Part shown: positions 25,525-32,227 of the stretch, piece by piece
How the letters are laid out: every line of letters starts with the position of its first letter
Position numbering within the stretch: the stretch's first letter is position 1
NCBI GenBank assembly: GCA_905214825.1
Contig: CAJMNV010000003.1
Coordinates: forward strand, 1-33,883
From: an uncultured bacterium
GTDB lineage: Bacteria > Bacillota > Clostridia > Lachnospirales > Anaerotignaceae
Reading direction: 5' to 3'
Length of the DNA stretch: 33,883 nucleotides
Translations under genes and position numbers: made by a program
The notes under the pieces: model-generated
Database searches by the model: none
What the model was told of the DNA's origin: nothing
The model's input: the letters and a program-made list of their open reading frames with translations, nothing else

Positions 25525-25602
25525 ATATGCACCCCTTTCTATATATCATACGATGGAAAATGTCAGTTTGGGACAAATTTTTATAAAAATTTTTAAAATA
25601 TA

Positions 25603-25611
25603 TGCTATAAT
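25603..25611 (+). promoter_or_regulatory. Candidate extended -10 promoter (upstream of small ORF)
   Basis: TGC followed by TATAAT (25606-25611) is a complete extended -10 element. There is no good -35 box in the A/T-rich stretch upstream. It would start a transcript about 28 bases before the small reading frame at 25646. Confidence 0.3.
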
Positions 25612-25645
25612 AAAAATCAATGAAATGCAAAATAAAAGGTTTTGT

Positions 25646-25711
25646 ATGTTACATAAAAAAGATAAGGTTATCAAATGTTTCTTGTGTGATTATTTATATG
25701 GGAGATTATAA
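25646..25711 (+). CDS. Possible 21-residue peptide
   Basis: ATG to TAA encodes MLHKKDKVIKCFLCDYLYGR plus Leu, with two Cys residues spaced CFLC. AAAAGG (25634-25639) is a weak RBS and an extended -10 element lies upstream. A frame this short can occur by chance. No family is recognised. Confidence 0.15.
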   Translation: MLHKKDKVIKCFLCDYLYGRL

Positions 25712-25799
25712 ACAACATTCAAAATTCAGATGAAATGTAGATAGTTTCATAAATATATGGATAAATTGAAAAATATTTGATGAAAACGGCACTGATATG

Positions 25800-25808
25800 T
25801 GTTATGAT
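25800..25808 (+). promoter_or_regulatory. Candidate extended -10 promoter of the phosphatase gene
   Basis: TGT followed by TATGAT (25803-25808) is an extended -10 element 66 bases before the ATG at 25874. A -35-like TTGATG (25777-25782) lies 20 bases away, too far for a normal pair, so the extended element would carry the activity. Confidence 0.35.
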
Positions 25809-25873
25809 TGGAAAAGGGAATATATTATAGAAGATATACAAGAAACTACAAAAATTTAAGGAGATATAAGCCT

Positions 25874-26338
25874 ATGATAAAAGTATTATTTATATGTCAT
25901 GGAAATATTTGCAGAAGTCCAATGGCAGAATTTGTATGCAAAGATATGATAAGAAAAAAAGGATTATCAGATAAAATAGAAGTGGCATCTGCCGCAACCA
26001 CAAGAGAAGATATTGGAAATCCCGTACATAAAGGCACTGTAAAAAAATTGGCAGAATATCAGATTTCCACAGCGGGAAAATATGCAAGACAAGTCACAAA
26101 AGCAGATTATGATACATATGATTATCTGATTTGTATGGAGCAGTTGAATTTAAAAGAAATCAAAAGAATATTGCCAAATGACCCAAAACAGAAAATTACT
26201 TTATTGTTAGATTTTACAGAAAATCCAAGAGATATTGCTGACCCTTGGTATACAGGGGACTTTGATGTGACATATGATGATATTGTGGAAGGGTGTACAG
26301 CGTTTTTGCAAGCATTGGAAACAAAGGGAATTATATGA
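25874..26338 (+). CDS. Low-molecular-weight protein tyrosine phosphatase
   Basis: This is a cytoplasmic cysteine phosphatase of 154 residues. The N-terminal P-loop CHGNICRS has the nucleophile Cys8 and Arg14 (C-x5-R-S). The general acid Asp123 is in DPWYTG. Such enzymes act on phosphotyrosine of BY-kinases in capsule or stress control, or on arginine phosphate in the YwlE branch. The branch cannot be decided by eye. The ATG at 25874 is set by AAGGAGA (25858-25864); the open frame to 25808 has no such site. It stands alone, followed by a terminator, with no kinase or capsule genes near. Confidence 0.92.
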   Translation: MIKVLFICHGNICRSPMAEFVCKDMIRKKGLSDKIEVASAATTREDIGNPVHKGTVKKLAEYQISTAGKYARQVTKADYDTYDYLICMEQLNLKEIKRILPNDPKQKITLLLDFTENPRDIADPWYTGDFDVTYDDIVEGCTAFLQALETKGII

Positions 26339-26339
26339 A

Positions 26340-26373
26340 AAAAACTGCTTCTTATTACAAAGAAGCAGTTTTT
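26340..26373. terminator. Bidirectional terminator between phosphatase and dctM
   Basis: AAAAACTGCTTCTT (26340-26353) pairs with AAGAAGCAGTTTTT (26360-26373) around a six-base loop, with A and T runs on either side. It serves both converging genes. Confidence 0.92.
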
Positions 26374-26375
26374 GG

Positions 26376-27653
26376 TTATTGTTTTAAGAAATGTGGCAAC
26401 CATGTGGTTAATGCAGGAATATAAGTAATCAAAAGCAATATGATGATAGACATAATCAGCATAGGTATCACTGCTTTTAATGATGCAGAAAGTTTGGCGT
26501 CTGCAATTTGATTGCCCATTAACATACAAATGCCAACTGGTGGCGTAATCAAGCCGATACAAAGGTTAAATGACATGACAATACCAAATTGTATCGGGTC
26601 TATGCCCAATGATTTTATCAATGGCAAAAGCAAAGGTGTCATCATGACAATGGCAGCGTTTGCTTCCATAAGCATACCAATGATTAGGAATAAAATATTA
26701 ATCAAAAGTAATATAATGGCTGGATTATTGGTGATAGAGGTAAAACCATTTAATATGATTTCGGGTAGCCCAGATACGGTGACAACATAGCTGGAAGATT
26801 TGGAAAGTCCAACCATCATCAATATTGTGGCTGTGGAAACACAGGAGTCTACCAGTATTGTACCAAAATCTTTGAGTGTAATATCTTTGTATACAAAAAA
26901 GCTGATGAGCAATGCATATACAACAGCAACTGCTGCGGACTCTGTTGGAGAGAATATGCCGCCAAATATCCCGCCTAATATGATAATTGGCATTAACAAT
27001 GCCCATATGCCTTCTGTAAATGTGCATACAATTTCTTTTGGTGTTTTTTTGGCATGTGCAGGCAAATCATGTTTTTTACCGTAAAACAAAGCATACCCAA
27101 TCAATACCAATGCAAGTAAAACACCTGGAATGACAGAGCCCAAAAATAATTTTGATACAGAAAGCCCTGTGATACTACCATACACAATCAATGTGATGGA
27201 AGGTGGAATAATAGGCCCTAATATAGAAGCCATAGAAGCAATTGCAGCAGCAAAATGTGCAGGATATTTTTCTTTTTTCATGGCAGGGATTGTTGTACCA
27301 CCAACAGCAGAAACGGTTGCAACACCAGAACCTGATATTGCACCAAACAATGCAGATGCCAAAACGGTTACCAGTGCCAAGCTGCCTTTAATCCAACCAA
27401 TAAATGCATTGGAAATACCAATGAGTTTTCCAGTGATACTACGTGACATAATATTTCCAGCGAGCATAAAAAATGGGATTGCCAATAAGGAACTGGAATT
27501 CATACCCGCAAACATTTTTTGAGCCAATATTTCAAAGGGTAAATCTGCCATCATCATGGCAATGAGTGCAGAAATCCCCAATGCTAGATAAATGGGTATG
27601 CCCAATATCGCAAGGACAATTAAACCAATGATAATTACAGCACCAATGTTCAT
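26376..27653 (-). CDS. dctM: TRAP transporter large permease (DctM)
   Basis: DctM is the ion-coupled transport subunit of a tripartite TRAP system. The 425-residue protein has about 12 hydrophobic segments. Signatures include LGISALIAMMMADLPFEILAQKMFAGMNSSSLLAIPFFMLAGNIM and ISGSGVATVSAVGGTTIPAM near residue 110, and PVGICMLMGNQIA near residue 370. AAGGAGG (complement of about 27662-27668) precedes the ATG. The start overlaps the dctQ stop in ATGA (27650-27653). It is the third gene of dctP-dctQ-dctM. The substrate is unknown; most TRAP systems carry carboxylates or sugar acids. Confidence 0.95.
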   Translation of the reverse strand: MNIGAVIIIGLIVLAILGIPIYLALGISALIAMMMADLPFEILAQKMFAGMNSSSLLAIPFFMLAGNIMSRSITGKLIGISNAFIGWIKGSLALVTVLASALFGAISGSGVATVSAVGGTTIPAMKKEKYPAHFAAAIASMASILGPIIPPSITLIVYGSITGLSVSKLFLGSVIPGVLLALVLIGYALFYGKKHDLPAHAKKTPKEIVCTFTEGIWALLMPIIILGGIFGGIFSPTESAAVAVVYALLISFFVYKDITLKDFGTILVDSCVSTATILMMVGLSKSSSYVVTVSGLPEIILNGFTSITNNPAIILLLINILFLIIGMLMEANAAIVMMTPLLLPLIKSLGIDPIQFGIVMSFNLCIGLITPPVGICMLMGNQIADAKLSASLKAVIPMLIMSIIILLLITYIPALTTWLPHFLKQ

Positions 27654-28153
27654 ACTTCTTCAACCTCCTTGCCATGCTTGAACCATACAATATTTTTACC
27701 AATGACTTCCAATGATGTCAGTATCATCAATATCGCACCCAATGGCATACAACCATAAGGGATTGCCATGGAAATTTGTAAGCCGGGTGTGATATTGCCA
27801 GCGGCAATTTGACACAAAGATACAGAGTATAAAAATAAAACAACCAAAAATGCAACACCAAGTATGGTAATGATAATCGTATATAAATATTTTGTTTTGG
27901 GTTTCATCAAATTGAGAAATACGTCCACTTGCAAATGACTATTTTTTCGTAGTGCGATAGCAGAGCCGATAAATACATCATAAATAAACAGATACCTTGC
28001 CAATTCTTCACTCCATGCATTGGAAGCGTGAAATACATAGCGTAAAATGACTTGATATGTAATGACAATCACCATAAGTATTGCGGAAATAATCAAAAAT
28101 GATTTTTCGATTGTTTCCAATGTATCTAAAAACTGAGAGTATTTTTTTAGCAT
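27650..28153 (-). CDS. dctQ: TRAP transporter small permease (DctQ)
   Basis: DctQ is the small membrane subunit that pairs with DctM. The 167 residues form four membrane helices: about residues 18-38, 50-65, 88-110 and 128-148. The typical motif VILRYVFHASNAWSEELARYLFIYDVFIGSAIALRKNSHLQVD is present, including the conserved SEELARY. AAAGGA lies upstream on the minus strand (complement of about 28164-28169). The gene is 24 bases from dctP and overlaps dctM by four bases, so the three are one operon. Confidence 0.94.
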   Translation of the reverse strand: MLKKYSQFLDTLETIEKSFLIISAILMVIVITYQVILRYVFHASNAWSEELARYLFIYDVFIGSAIALRKNSHLQVDVFLNLMKPKTKYLYTIIITILGVAFLVVLFLYSVSLCQIAAGNITPGLQISMAIPYGCMPLGAILMILTSLEVIGKNIVWFKHGKEVEEV

Positions 28154-28177
28154 ATCATCATCAATCCTTTCTTTGTG

Positions 28178-29170
28178 TTATTGTACAGTATCCATTTCTT
28201 TGATACGATTTGCCCAATCTGCTAATTCTGGATAATATTTTTCTGTAAAACCATCAAAGTAATCAATAAATTTTTGGGTGTCTACAGTAATGACTTTACA
28301 ACCTTGGTCTTTGAGTTTTTGTTCTGTTTGTGCTTCTCGTTCCAGCATCAAAGAATTCATTTGTGTTGTGGCATACTCGGAAGCAGTTACAACCGCTTGT
28401 TGTATATCAGCAGGTAGAGAGTTGTAATAATCTCTATCCATAATAAATACATTGGCACTGTATACATGATTTGTTTTTATCCAGTATTTGCACACTTCAT
28501 GGAATGCATAATTGTAACTGTCACTCATGGGGTTTTCCTGCCCTTCCACAGTGTGTTGCTGTAATGCGGTATATACTTCACTCATAGCCAATGGCATAGG
28601 TGCAGCATCCATATATTGCCATGTTTTTAAGTAGACATCTAAATTTGGGGCTCTGAGTTTAAATCCTTTCATATCTTCCAAAGAAGTTAGTTCTTTTGTG
28701 GAAGTCACAATTCTTGCACCACGATACATGTTACCCAATAATTTGAAATTGGTTTCTTGCCCAATGGTTTCTTTGATTTCATCTCCAAGTTCGCTGTTCC
28801 AAACATTGATAAAATGGTCATAACCACTATATAAATAAGGTAATGCGTCGACATTGGCAAGGTCTGTGAATGTTGCAAGCGTGCCAACGGATTCACACAT
28901 AATATCTGCAACACCAATGGGCATACATTCGAGTATTTCTGATGTGGAACCAAGACTTGCACCACCGTATAATGTGACTTCTACTTTTCCGTTTGTAATT
29001 TCTTCAATTTTTTCTTCAAAAAATGTAGCACCATCATATGCAGCATCACCAGCAGAACTGTTTAATGCCATTTTCCAATGATATTGTGCAGTATCTTTTT
29101 GGGCATTGCTACAACCACTACATAAAATGGTTGTAGCGGCTATGATTGTGAATATATATGTTTTGTTCAT
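28178..29170 (-). CDS. dctP: TRAP transporter solute-binding protein (DctP)
   Basis: DctP is the extracytoplasmic receptor that captures the substrate. The start is the ATG at 29170 with AAGGAGGG upstream (complement of 29178-29185). A longer open frame to 29272 lacks an RBS. The 330 residues start with a lipoprotein-type signal (MNKTYIFTIIAATTILCSGC), likely with Cys20 as the lipid anchor; the position before the anchor is slightly unusual (Cys at -3). The body has the DctP signatures GFKLRAPN with the conserved ligand-binding Arg, and MPLAMSEVYTALQQHTVEGQENP. Substrate cannot be named, but adjacent dehydrogenase genes hint at a hydroxy- or keto-acid. Confidence 0.93.
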   Translation of the reverse strand: MNKTYIFTIIAATTILCSGCSNAQKDTAQYHWKMALNSSAGDAAYDGATFFEEKIEEITNGKVEVTLYGGASLGSTSEILECMPIGVADIMCESVGTLATFTDLANVDALPYLYSGYDHFINVWNSELGDEIKETIGQETNFKLLGNMYRGARIVTSTKELTSLEDMKGFKLRAPNLDVYLKTWQYMDAAPMPLAMSEVYTALQQHTVEGQENPMSDSYNYAFHEVCKYWIKTNHVYSANVFIMDRDYYNSLPADIQQAVVTASEYATTQMNSLMLEREAQTEQKLKDQGCKVITVDTQKFIDYFDGFTEKYYPELADWANRIKEMDTVQ

Positions 29171-29227
29171 GCAAGAACCCTCCTTAGATAGAATTATCTT
29201 CTTAAAAATACTCAAAAATAATAAAAT

Positions 29228-29235
29228 TGAATTCA
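29228..29235. promoter_or_regulatory. TGAATTCA palindrome, operator candidate before dctP
   Basis: The palindrome TGAATTCA, within the 14-base motif TATAAAATGAATTC on the minus strand, lies 57 bases upstream of dctP. It falls at the likely transcription start. The same octamer occurs at 31393 and 33128 in front of metabolic genes. The three look like a shared regulator site. Confidence 0.4.
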
Positions 29236-29243
29236 TTTTATAA

Positions 29244-29272
29244 AAAATAACATTTTTAACGCAAGATGGCAA
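29244..29272 (-). promoter_or_regulatory. Candidate sigma-A promoter for dctPQM
   Basis: On the minus strand TTGCCA (complement of 29267-29272) and TATTTT (complement of 29244-29249) are 17 bases apart, with TG one base before the -10. A second choice pairs TTGCGT with TATAAA. The TGAATTCA site follows at the start point. Confidence 0.4.
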
Positions 29273-29524
29273 TAAAAAACATATACAAAAGATATTTTTA
29301 GTATTTATGACAGCACTTCTGTTGCATTTGTAGTGAAAAATTGCATTACCTTTCTTTATTTAATGTGATTGCGTGACAGAAAATATCAAAAAATCAATAT
29401 ATATCTGTGTAGATGATGATATGAATTGGTAAAAGTATCCATTTTTTTGTTTTTGTTTTTATAAAGATACAACAAAAATTATGGAATTGCAGAAAGCATA
29501 TATTTTTGGTAAAAAAAGTTTCTG

Positions 29525-29553
29525 TTGTCATTTTATGAAAAACGTTTTACAAT
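29525..29553 (+). promoter_or_regulatory. Sigma-A promoter of the lytic transglycosylase gene
   Basis: TTGTCA (29525-29530), 17 bases, TACAAT (29548-29553) is a near-consensus pair. The start point would be close to 29560, leaving about 30 bases before the ATG and including AAGGAGG at 29575-29581. Confidence 0.6.
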
Positions 29554-29591
29554 AAAAGAAAAAAATCATTTAATAAGGAGGAAAGAATGAT

Positions 29592-30413
29592 ATGCTACCA
29601 GTTCAATCCACACAGCATGCAACAGTTTCTGGAAACGTTTATCAAACAAAACAACCAGATACCACTACATTTTCTGATGTGATGCAAGGAACTTCTGCAA
29701 CACAGTCTTTGGATACCATATTTGACAAAGCAGCAAGAACTTATGATATACCAGTTTCTTTGCTCAAAGCAATGGCAAAAGTGGAATCTAATTTTAATCC
29801 AAAAGCGGTATCTGGGGCAGGTGCAAAAGGTGTGATGCAGCTGATGCCTGCAACTGCAAAATCATTGGGTGTTTCAGATGCTTTTGACCCAGAACAAAAT
29901 ATTATGGGGGGAGCAAAATACATTAGTCAAATGTTGGATAGATATGATGGTAATACGGCTTTGGCTTTGGCAGCATACAATGCAGGCAGTGGCAATGTGA
30001 AAAAATATGGCGGTATTCCACCATTTAAAGAAACACAAAATTATGTGAAAAAAGTCATGCGTTATGCAGGTGAAAACTTGACCGCAGGTACTTACACACC
30101 ATCAACAAAACCACGCCATGATACCACAGTGGCCAATCAAACAACCAGACAAAATAATGTAGAACAATCCATTATGCATTTTACTGATTTTACAGAAATG
30201 GATTATCTAATTTTTATTGAGTCGTTGAAACATCGTGCGAGTATGTCTTTATCTGATGTATTAAATGGTGTCACACAAAATAATACATATCAAGATACAG
30301 AGAATATATTTGATATGGCATTTGAAAAAAATCCATTGACAGATTTATCTGCTGGAATTTTTGCGGATACGACAAATCTGATGGGCAATCGATTCCAAAA
30401 ACTATATGAATAA
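29592..30413 (+). CDS. SLT-domain lytic transglycosylase without signal peptide
   Basis: This enzyme cleaves peptidoglycan glycan strands to 1,6-anhydro ends. The 273-residue protein has a goose-lysozyme-like SLT domain at about residues 40-160. Catalytic Glu65 lies in AMAKVESNFNP. Further SLT motifs are GVMQLMPATAKSLGV and ALALAAYNAGSGNV. The first 40 residues (MLPVQSTQHATVSGN) are polar with no signal peptide or membrane helix. The last 110 residues, which include a helical DYLIFIESLKHRASMSLSDVL segment, match no domain I recognise. AAGGAGG at 29575-29581 fixes the ATG. Lack of a signal peptide near flagellar genes suggests export by the flagellar type III system to bore through the wall for rod assembly. 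Confidence 0.9.
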   Translation: MLPVQSTQHATVSGNVYQTKQPDTTTFSDVMQGTSATQSLDTIFDKAARTYDIPVSLLKAMAKVESNFNPKAVSGAGAKGVMQLMPATAKSLGVSDAFDPEQNIMGGAKYISQMLDRYDGNTALALAAYNAGSGNVKKYGGIPPFKETQNYVKKVMRYAGENLTAGTYTPSTKPRHDTTVANQTTRQNNVEQSIMHFTDFTEMDYLIFIESLKHRASMSLSDVLNGVTQNNTYQDTENIFDMAFEKNPLTDLSAGIFADTTNLMGNRFQKLYE

Positions 30414-30449
30414 AAAAATGACAAAGTCAGCTGACTTTGTCATTTTTTT
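30412..30449. terminator. 38-bp perfect palindrome, bidirectional terminator
   Basis: The sequence from 30412 to 30449 is a perfect palindrome centred between 30430 and 30431, with outer A and T runs. It overlaps the stop codons of both converging genes (30411-30413 and 30440-30442) and should end transcription both ways. Confidence 0.92.
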
Positions 30450-31132
30450 TGCTGTTCTGTCAAATTGGTTTGCATTTCATACCATTCTATGGACTCATAA
30501 ATAATATTGAAATGTTCTTGTATTGCTTTGCGTAATGCATTTTCATTTTTTGCAAGCAATGCGGATAATATTTCTTTGTGATGATGACAAGCTTTTTGAT
30601 GACGAGAAAGTGGCATTTGTGCAACGCTATACATATAAAATAATGCACCTACACTCCAATTCATTTCGTATAATTTAATGAGTTGTTGATTGCCAGTCAT
30701 GGTAACAAATAGCTGGTGAAATTTTGTGTCAGCGTTTGCGAATGTGGTATAGTCATTCAATTCCGTAGCAATAAATGTATCCACAATTTGTTTCATTTCA
30801 TTTGTGATGTTTTCATAATAGTCCATATTTTTGATAATAAGTGGAATAGAAAATTCTTCAATCATACGTCTGACATCAATCATATCTTTGATTTGACGGC
30901 TATTTAAACGGGATACAATGGTGCCTCTGCGTGGAATTGCTTCTGCTAAGCCTTGGGCAACCAAACGATTGATGGCAGATACTACAGGTGTACGACTGAT
31001 ACCCAAAGACTCGGAGATTTCTTGTGTGGATAATTTTGTACCAGGCGGATATGTACCATTTTGTATTCTTATTTTCATTTCTCGTAGTGCGTAATCTAAT
31101 AAAGACTCTTCTCTATTTTCTGTTTGTTTCAT
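30440..31132 (-). CDS. GntR-family regulator, FadR/FCD subgroup
   Basis: This is a ligand-responsive transcription regulator of 230 residues. A winged helix-turn-helix spans about residues 10-75 (TKLSTQEISESLGISRTPVVSAINRLVAQGLAEAIPRRGTIV). An FCD ligand domain follows, with candidate metal ligands Asp135 and His139 (D-x3-H), a His in 183-185, and His207. FCD proteins typically sense organic acids bound through a metal. The start is the ATG at 31132, with AGGAGG upstream (complement of 31141-31146). The gene is divergent from the dehydrogenase operon and near the TRAP genes, so it likely controls both. A 19-bp inverted repeat overlaps its own promoter, which suggests autoregulation. Confidence 0.92.
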   Translation of the reverse strand: MKQTENREESLLDYALREMKIRIQNGTYPPGTKLSTQEISESLGISRTPVVSAINRLVAQGLAEAIPRRGTIVSRLNSRQIKDMIDVRRMIEEFSIPLIIKNMDYYENITNEMKQIVDTFIATELNDYTTFANADTKFHQLFVTMTGNQQLIKLYEMNWSVGALFYMYSVAQMPLSRHQKACHHHKEILSALLAKNENALRKAIQEHFNIIYESIEWYEMQTNLTEQQKK

Positions 31133-31167
31133 AATGAAATCCTCCTGCAATATTAAAAAATACCTTG

Positions 31168-31186
31168 TATTATATGCATTATAATA
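31168..31186. promoter_or_regulatory. Inverted repeat at the gntR promoter
   Basis: TATTATA, TGCAT, TATAATA is a perfect 7-bp inverted repeat with a five-base spacer. It overlaps the -10 box of the candidate gntR promoter. This is the expected position of an autoregulatory operator, but AT-rich DNA makes such repeats common. Confidence 0.35.
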
Positions 31187-31212
31187 TAAATAGATAGCAA
31201 AAGTAAAGTCAA
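31183..31212 (-). promoter_or_regulatory. Candidate sigma-A promoter of the gntR gene
   Basis: On the minus strand TTGACT (complement of 31207-31212) and TATATT (complement of 31183-31188) are separated by 18 bases. The gene starts at 31132, which gives a leader of about 45 bases. Confidence 0.5.
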
Positions 31213-31267
31213 GTGGAAAGATAAAATACAGAAACCAAATGTCACAAAACAGACAAAGTGTAAATGC

Positions 31268-31325
31268 ATTTTGTACAGAAAAAGAAATAAATTTTGTGCG
31301 AAATTTATAAAATGGATTTTGTGTG
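31268..31325 (+). repeat. Three spaced ATTTTGT direct repeats upstream of the dehydrogenase promoter
   Basis: ATTTTGTACA (31268), ATTTTGTGCG (31291) and ATTTTGTGTG (31316) recur at 23 and 25 bases, close to two helical turns, just upstream of the -35 box at 31335. The first copy contains TGTACA, which fits the GT-AC core common to GntR-family operators. It may be an operator or activator site. Confidence 0.3.
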
Positions 31326-31334
31326 TTATTTTCG

Positions 31335-31363
31335 TTGACAGACAGAAAGATAAGTGCTAAATT
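31335..31363 (+). promoter_or_regulatory. Sigma-A promoter of the dehydrogenase operon
   Basis: TTGACA (31335-31340), 17 bases, TAAATT (31358-31363), with TG one base before the -10. The start point near 31370 gives a leader of about 57 bases that contains TGAATTCA. Confidence 0.65.
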
Positions 31364-31392
31364 CTAAATAAAGAACTCAAAAAGATATAAAA

Positions 31393-31400
31393 TGAATTCA
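31393..31400. promoter_or_regulatory. TGAATTCA palindrome, operator candidate in the dehydrogenase leader
   Basis: The octamer lies 30 bases after the start of the gap following the -10 box and 26 bases before the ATG. The position is the same as in the PPC gene leader at 33128. It may bind the adjacent GntR regulator and block elongation or initiation. Confidence 0.4.
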
Positions 31401-31426
31401 AAATTAAAAAGGGAGATGAAAAATTT

Positions 31427-32173
31427 ATGGATTTTCGGAATAAAAATATCATTGTAACCGGCGGAGCCAGTGGCATTGGAAAACACAGTGTGCAAGGGAG
31501 TGTAGCTGGTGGTGGTCACGCAATTATTGTGGATTTGAATTTGGAAGCGGCACAAAAACTGGTTACAGAATTGGAAAAAGGCCATGCTTCTGCCTATTGC
31601 ATTGATATGGCGAACAGTGAAAATATTCGAGAAGTCATACAAAATATCATAAATGATTTTGGACAAGTGCATGGTTTGGTAAATAATGCAGGCATTGTGA
31701 GTACGAAAAAATTTGAAGAATTGTCACAAGCAGAATGGGACAAAGTCATTGCAATCAATTTGACAGGGGTTTATGTGGCAATTAGTGCTATTTTTGCACA
31801 TATGAAACAATATGGCTATGGTAGAATTGTCAATGTGGCATCTGTGGCAGCAAAAAGAGGCGGTGGACTTTTGGGTACCAGTGCATATGCGGCATCAAAA
31901 GCAGGTGTGATTGGTTTGACAAAAGCAGTGGCAAGAGAAGGGGCACCTTATGGTATTGCTTGCAATGGTGTTTGCCCAAGTTTGACATTGACACCTATGA
32001 CGGCAAATATGGGTGATGAAAAAATGAAACAAATTATTGCAACCATTCCTTTGGGCAGAGGGGCTAAACCAGAAGAAATCGCAAACATGATTTTATTTTA
32101 TGTTTCGGATTTGTCCAGTTTTGCAACAGGAGAAATCAGCGATGTAGATGGTGGCGTAACAATGGATGGTTGA
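31427..32173 (+). CDS. Short-chain dehydrogenase/reductase (SDR)
   Basis: This is an NAD(P)-dependent oxidoreductase of the classical SDR family with 248 residues. The Rossmann motif TGGASGIG is at residues 11-18, NNAG is near residue 87, and catalytic Tyr154 and Lys158 are in SAYAASK. Asp near the end of the second strand (IIVDLN) suggests NAD rather than NADP. The usual PG after the active site is CPS here. The segment KHSVQGSVAGGGHA after the glycine motif is unusual. The ATG at 31427 follows AGGGAG at 31410-31415. Its substrate is unknown; neighbours suggest oxidation of a hydroxy acid or diol, or acetoin reduction. Confidence 0.92.
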   Translation: MDFRNKNIIVTGGASGIGKHSVQGSVAGGGHAIIVDLNLEAAQKLVTELEKGHASAYCIDMANSENIREVIQNIINDFGQVHGLVNNAGIVSTKKFEELSQAEWDKVIAINLTGVYVAISAIFAHMKQYGYGRIVNVASVAAKRGGGLLGTSAYAASKAGVIGLTKAVAREGAPYGIACNGVCPSLTLTPMTANMGDEKMKQIIATIPLGRGAKPEEIANMILFYVSDLSSFATGEISDVDGGVTMDG

Positions 32174-32178
32174 TGATG

Positions 32179-32210
32179 AAAAGTACTGCAATGATATGCA
32201 GTACTTTTTT
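32179..32210 (+). terminator. Hairpin terminator or attenuator between the SDR and MBL genes
   Basis: AAAAGTACTGCA (32179-32190) pairs with TGCAGTACTTTT (32197-32208) around a six-base loop, followed by more T residues. Only 17 bases separate it from the next ATG, which has its RBS just after the T run. Partial read-through is likely. Confidence 0.85.
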
Positions 32211-32227
32211 ATAGGAGGGATTTAGTA

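Larger units (their letters stand above)
25525..25873. other. Divergent intergenic region, ECF sigma / tyrosine phosphatase
   Basis: These 349 AT-rich bases separate two divergent genes. They hold two rightward extended -10 candidates (25603-25611 and 25800-25808) and a 21-codon open frame at 25646-25711. No RNA structure or repeat stands out. A sigma-A-like pair for the sigma gene at 25538-25566 would overlap its own RBS and is not accepted. Confidence 0.5.
29171..29591. other. Divergent intergenic region, dctP / lytic transglycosylase
   Basis: These 421 AT-rich bases hold a leftward dctP promoter candidate (29244-29272), a TGAATTCA palindrome (29228-29235), and a rightward sigma-A promoter (29525-29553). 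The middle, about 29280-29520, shows no hairpin, repeat or plausible gene. Confidence 0.6.

Noticed and set aside
25538..25566. CTGACA/TATAGA pair on the minus strand as the ECF sigma promoter
   Set aside because: The -10 would touch the RBS (25532-25538), so the RBS would not be in the transcript.
25808..25873. N-terminal extension of the tyrosine phosphatase
   Set aside because: The family starts a few residues before the CHGNICRS loop, and AAGGAGA fits the ATG at 25874.
29171..29272. N-terminal extension of DctP
   Set aside because: The 34 extra residues have no RBS and would hide the lipoprotein signal that begins at the ATG at 29170.
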